Origin: a bacterium
Lineage (GTDB): Bacteria; Planctomycetota; J058; JACQDU01
Assembly (NCBI GenBank): GCA_016200955.1
Contig: JACQDU010000417.1
Coordinates: 1-6,737, forward strand
Direction of reading: 5' to 3'
Length of the DNA: 6,737 nt
This document shows, piece after piece, positions 5,145-6,737 of the stretch. The notes under the pieces are model-generated. The model had not been told where the DNA came from, made no database searches, and saw nothing but the letters and a program-made list of their open reading frames with translations. Position 1 is the stretch's first letter, and the number at the start of each line of letters is the position of its first letter. Made by a program: the position numbers and the translations under genes.

Positions 5145-5348
5145 CAGCTAGTTCGTGGCCGGAAACGCCACGTCGAGAACACGGAATATCAACACGGAAC
5201 ACGGAATTAGAAATCGGAAATGAGGCTGGTATTACTGAAGCCAGCGCCATTCCTAATTCTCAGTTGTCATTCCCTGTTGTTATTCCGTGTTCCCTTGTCC
5301 ATCTCGAGCTGGCCGCGCCGCCGACTTTCCGGCCAGGAACCAGCTAGT
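5144..5348. mobile_element. MITE-like palindromic element with terminal inverted repeats
   Basis: The outer arms are AGCTAGTTCGTGGCCGGAAA (5146-5165) and TTTCCGGCCAGGAACCAGCT (5326-5345), complementary at 18 of 20 positions. Inside lies a second inverted pair, 5177-5199 against 5270-5292, complementary at 21 of 23. A third, weaker one around the centre includes GAATTAG/CTAATTC and GCTGG/CCAGC. CCAGCTAGT occurs at both ends (5144-5152 and 5340-5348), as a 9-bp target duplication would. On that reading the element is 5153-5339, 187 bp, with 14-bp arms matching at 13. By hand count 5177-5292 is 44% GC, far below its neighbours. It has no coding capacity. It lies between two convergent genes, where insertion does least harm. 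A transcribed long hairpin or a repeat of another class remains possible. Confidence 0.6.
5178..5206. repeat. Three AACACGGAA repeats within the element
   Basis: AACACGGAA occurs at 5178-5186, 5191-5199 and 5198-5206, the last two sharing AA. Its complement TTCCGTGTT occurs at 5283-5291, and a one-base variant TTCCCTGTT at 5270-5278. The tandem spacing suggests growth by slippage or clustered binding sites inside the palindrome. Confidence 0.6.
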
Positions 5349-5415
5349 GTCGCCGCCGCGCTCGCGATCTAGGCCCGACGTCGGTCGTGAGGAAGTCAGC
5401 CGGCGGCGGGCCTCT

Positions 5416-6737
5416 CTAGCTTCCGGCGAGAGCGGAGGGGAGGGCGCGGGTCAGGTAAGCGCGCGAGCGGGAGACGAGGTCGCGGTAGCGACGGACCTCG
5501 GCTTCCTGGCGGTCTCTGTCCCAGGAGAGCAAGCGAGCCATGAGGGCGGCGACGGGCTCGGCGACGGAGAGGCCCTGGTCACGGTCTTTCAGGAAGACGA
5601 GCGTGCGGCGGCGGAGGACGTCGTCCAGACGCTGCGCGAGTTCCTGGCGGACGGAGAAGGCGACCTCCGCCCAGACGTACGGCAAGTCGGGGACGAGCCG
5701 CTCGCTCGAGGCGCCCTCGGCCTGGCCGGCCTCGAGGACGCCGTTCGCTCGAAGGCCGTAAGAGCAGATGAGGTGGCGCGCGACGTCCTCGGGCAAGCCG
5801 CGCGCGCGGGCAAGCCTCTCGGCCGCGCGCGGCAGGTCCGCGAGAGCGTCCGGATCGCTCGCTCCCGGGAGAGGCGTCGTCTCGGTCGCGCAGAGGGCCG
5901 CGCCGCCCGAGCGGACGCCGATCTTGCGCACGACGCGATCCACGGCCTGCTCTGCCATGAGGCGATACGTCGTGAGCTTCCCTCCCGCGATCGTGAGGAG
6001 GCCGGGCGCCACGTCGAGGATCTCGTGCTCGCGCGAGACGTCGGACGCGCGCTCCGCCTGCGCCGCCATGAGCGGCCGGAGGCCGGCCCACGTCGAGATC
6101 ACGTCCTCCTCGCGAGCGGCGAGCTTCGGGAAGTAGTGGTTCGCCGTCTCGAGGAGGTAGTCCACGTCCCAGGCGTTCGCCTCGCACGCGTCGGGAGAGC
6201 CGGCATCGTCGGTGTCCGTCGTCCCGACGATCGTCCGCGGCCCCCACGGGATCGCGAAGAGGACCCGCGCGTCGCGCACGGCGGCGAGGACGATCGCGTG
6301 GTCGATCGGGAGCCGCTCGCGCGAGAGGACGAGGTGCACTCCCTTCGTCGGACGGAGGAGCGTTCGCTGGCCGGGGACCAGCTTCAGGAGCTCGTCGGTC
6401 CACGGGCCCGCCGCGGCGATCGTGACGCGAGCGCGCACGAGGACCTCCTCGGGCTTCTTCCCTTGCTCGGGCTCATGGAGCATGTCGCGCGCGGCGACGC
6501 CGATCACGCGGCCGAGCGCGTCTCGCCGGAAGGCCGTGACCTCGAGGTGAGTCCCGACGATCGCGCCGCGAGCGACCGCGTCCACGGCGGTCTCGACGAC
6601 GAGCCGCGCGTCGTCGGTCATGCAGTCGTAGTAGAGCGTCCCCGCTCGCAGCCCCGTCGAGCGGAGGAGCGGCTCCTGCCGCCTCACTTCCTTCGCGTGG
6701 AGCATGCGGTGGCGCCGGTAATTCCTGAACAGCGCGA
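5416..6737 (-). CDS. glpD: Aerobic glycerol-3-phosphate dehydrogenase, C-terminal part (5' end outside window)
   Basis: GlpD oxidises sn-glycerol 3-phosphate to dihydroxyacetone phosphate with FAD and passes electrons to the quinone pool at the membrane. About 439 residues are visible, open to the right edge. Family lengths are roughly 500-560, so the N-terminal FAD-binding GxGxxG region is missing from the window only. Motifs in order are AAAGPW (near 6414), RPTKGVHLVL (6354-6325), IPWGPRTIVGTTDTD (6252-6208), WAGLRPL (6090-6070) and IAGGKLTTYRLMAEQ (about 5991-5947). The C-terminal DAO_C helical domain follows, with YVWAEVAFSVRQELAQRLDD. These match bacterial GlpD closely, including the GGKLTTYR loop of the FAD site. 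A methionine codon at 6705 is internal, since the frame continues upstream as ALFRNYRRHR, typical of GlpD. The stop is TAG at 5418-5416. The gene converges on the kinase across 335 bases. Its promoter is not visible. I see no lesion. Confidence 0.95.
   Translation of the reverse strand, partial: ALFRNYRRHRMLHAKEVRRQEPLLRSTGLRAGTLYYDCMTDDARLVVETAVDAVARGAIVGTHLEVTAFRRDALGRVIGVAARDMLHEPEQGKKPEEVLVRARVTIAAAGPWTDELLKLVPGQRTLLRPTKGVHLVLSRERLPIDHAIVLAAVRDARVLFAIPWGPRTIVGTTDTDDAGSPDACEANAWDVDYLLETANHYFPKLAAREEDVISTWAGLRPLMAAQAERASDVSREHEILDVAPGLLTIAGGKLTTYRLMAEQAVDRVVRKIGVRSGGAALCATETTPLPGASDPDALADLPRAAERLARARGLPEDVARHLICSYGLRANGVLEAGQAEGASSERLVPDLPYVWAEVAFSVRQELAQRLDDVLRRRTLVFLKDRDQGLSVAEPVAALMARLLSWDRDRQEAEVRRYRDLVSRSRAYLTRALPSALAGS

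Noticed and set aside
5177..5292. Integron attC site
   Set aside because: The imperfect palindrome is the right size, but I find no paired RYYYAAC and GTTRRRY core sites at its ends, and there is no integron cassette or integrase.

Overview
The window is uniformly GC-rich, and its coding regions end almost every codon in G or C. A Hanks-type Ser/Thr kinase with a single membrane span and a long extracytoplasmic helical-repeat tail, beside secreted proteins of unknown family, suggests a bacterium with many such kinases. Planctomycetota is my first guess; Myxococcota and Acidobacteriota are alternatives. This is inferred from style and protein architecture, not from a marker gene.

Layout, left to right. 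(1) Bases 1-76, minus strand: the first 25 codons of a divergent gene running off the left edge, with a Nudix-like N-terminus. (2) 160-966, plus: a secreted protein of unknown function, with a signal peptide and a Lys/Glu/Asp-rich linker. (3) 967-1334: a non-coding stretch full of dyads and hairpins, including a 13-bp direct repeat whose core is palindromic. (4) 1335-1847, plus: a small DNA-binding protein with a Cys/His zinc-type motif and a winged helix, interrupted by an in-frame TAG in what should be the recognition helix. (5) 1965-5080, plus: a transmembrane Ser/Thr kinase whose C-terminal tail continues in another frame after about base 4485. (6) 5081-5415: a convergent intergenic region with GC-rich terminator-like hairpins and a roughly 190-200 bp MITE-like palindromic element of much lower GC. 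(7) 5416-6737, minus: the C-terminal four fifths or so of aerobic glycerol-3-phosphate dehydrogenase (GlpD), running off the right edge.

The genes do not form an obvious pathway. The kinase and the zinc/winged-helix protein are co-directional but separated by 117 bases holding a hairpin. GlpD is convergent and metabolically unrelated. The most interesting points are the MITE-like element with nested inverted repeats, the two apparent coding lesions in adjacent genes (nonsense and -1 frameshift), the degenerate MshEN-like sensor module on the kinase N-terminus, and the GAAC/GTTC dyads upstream of the putative regulator. I do not see a defence system, CRISPR array, tRNA or rRNA.
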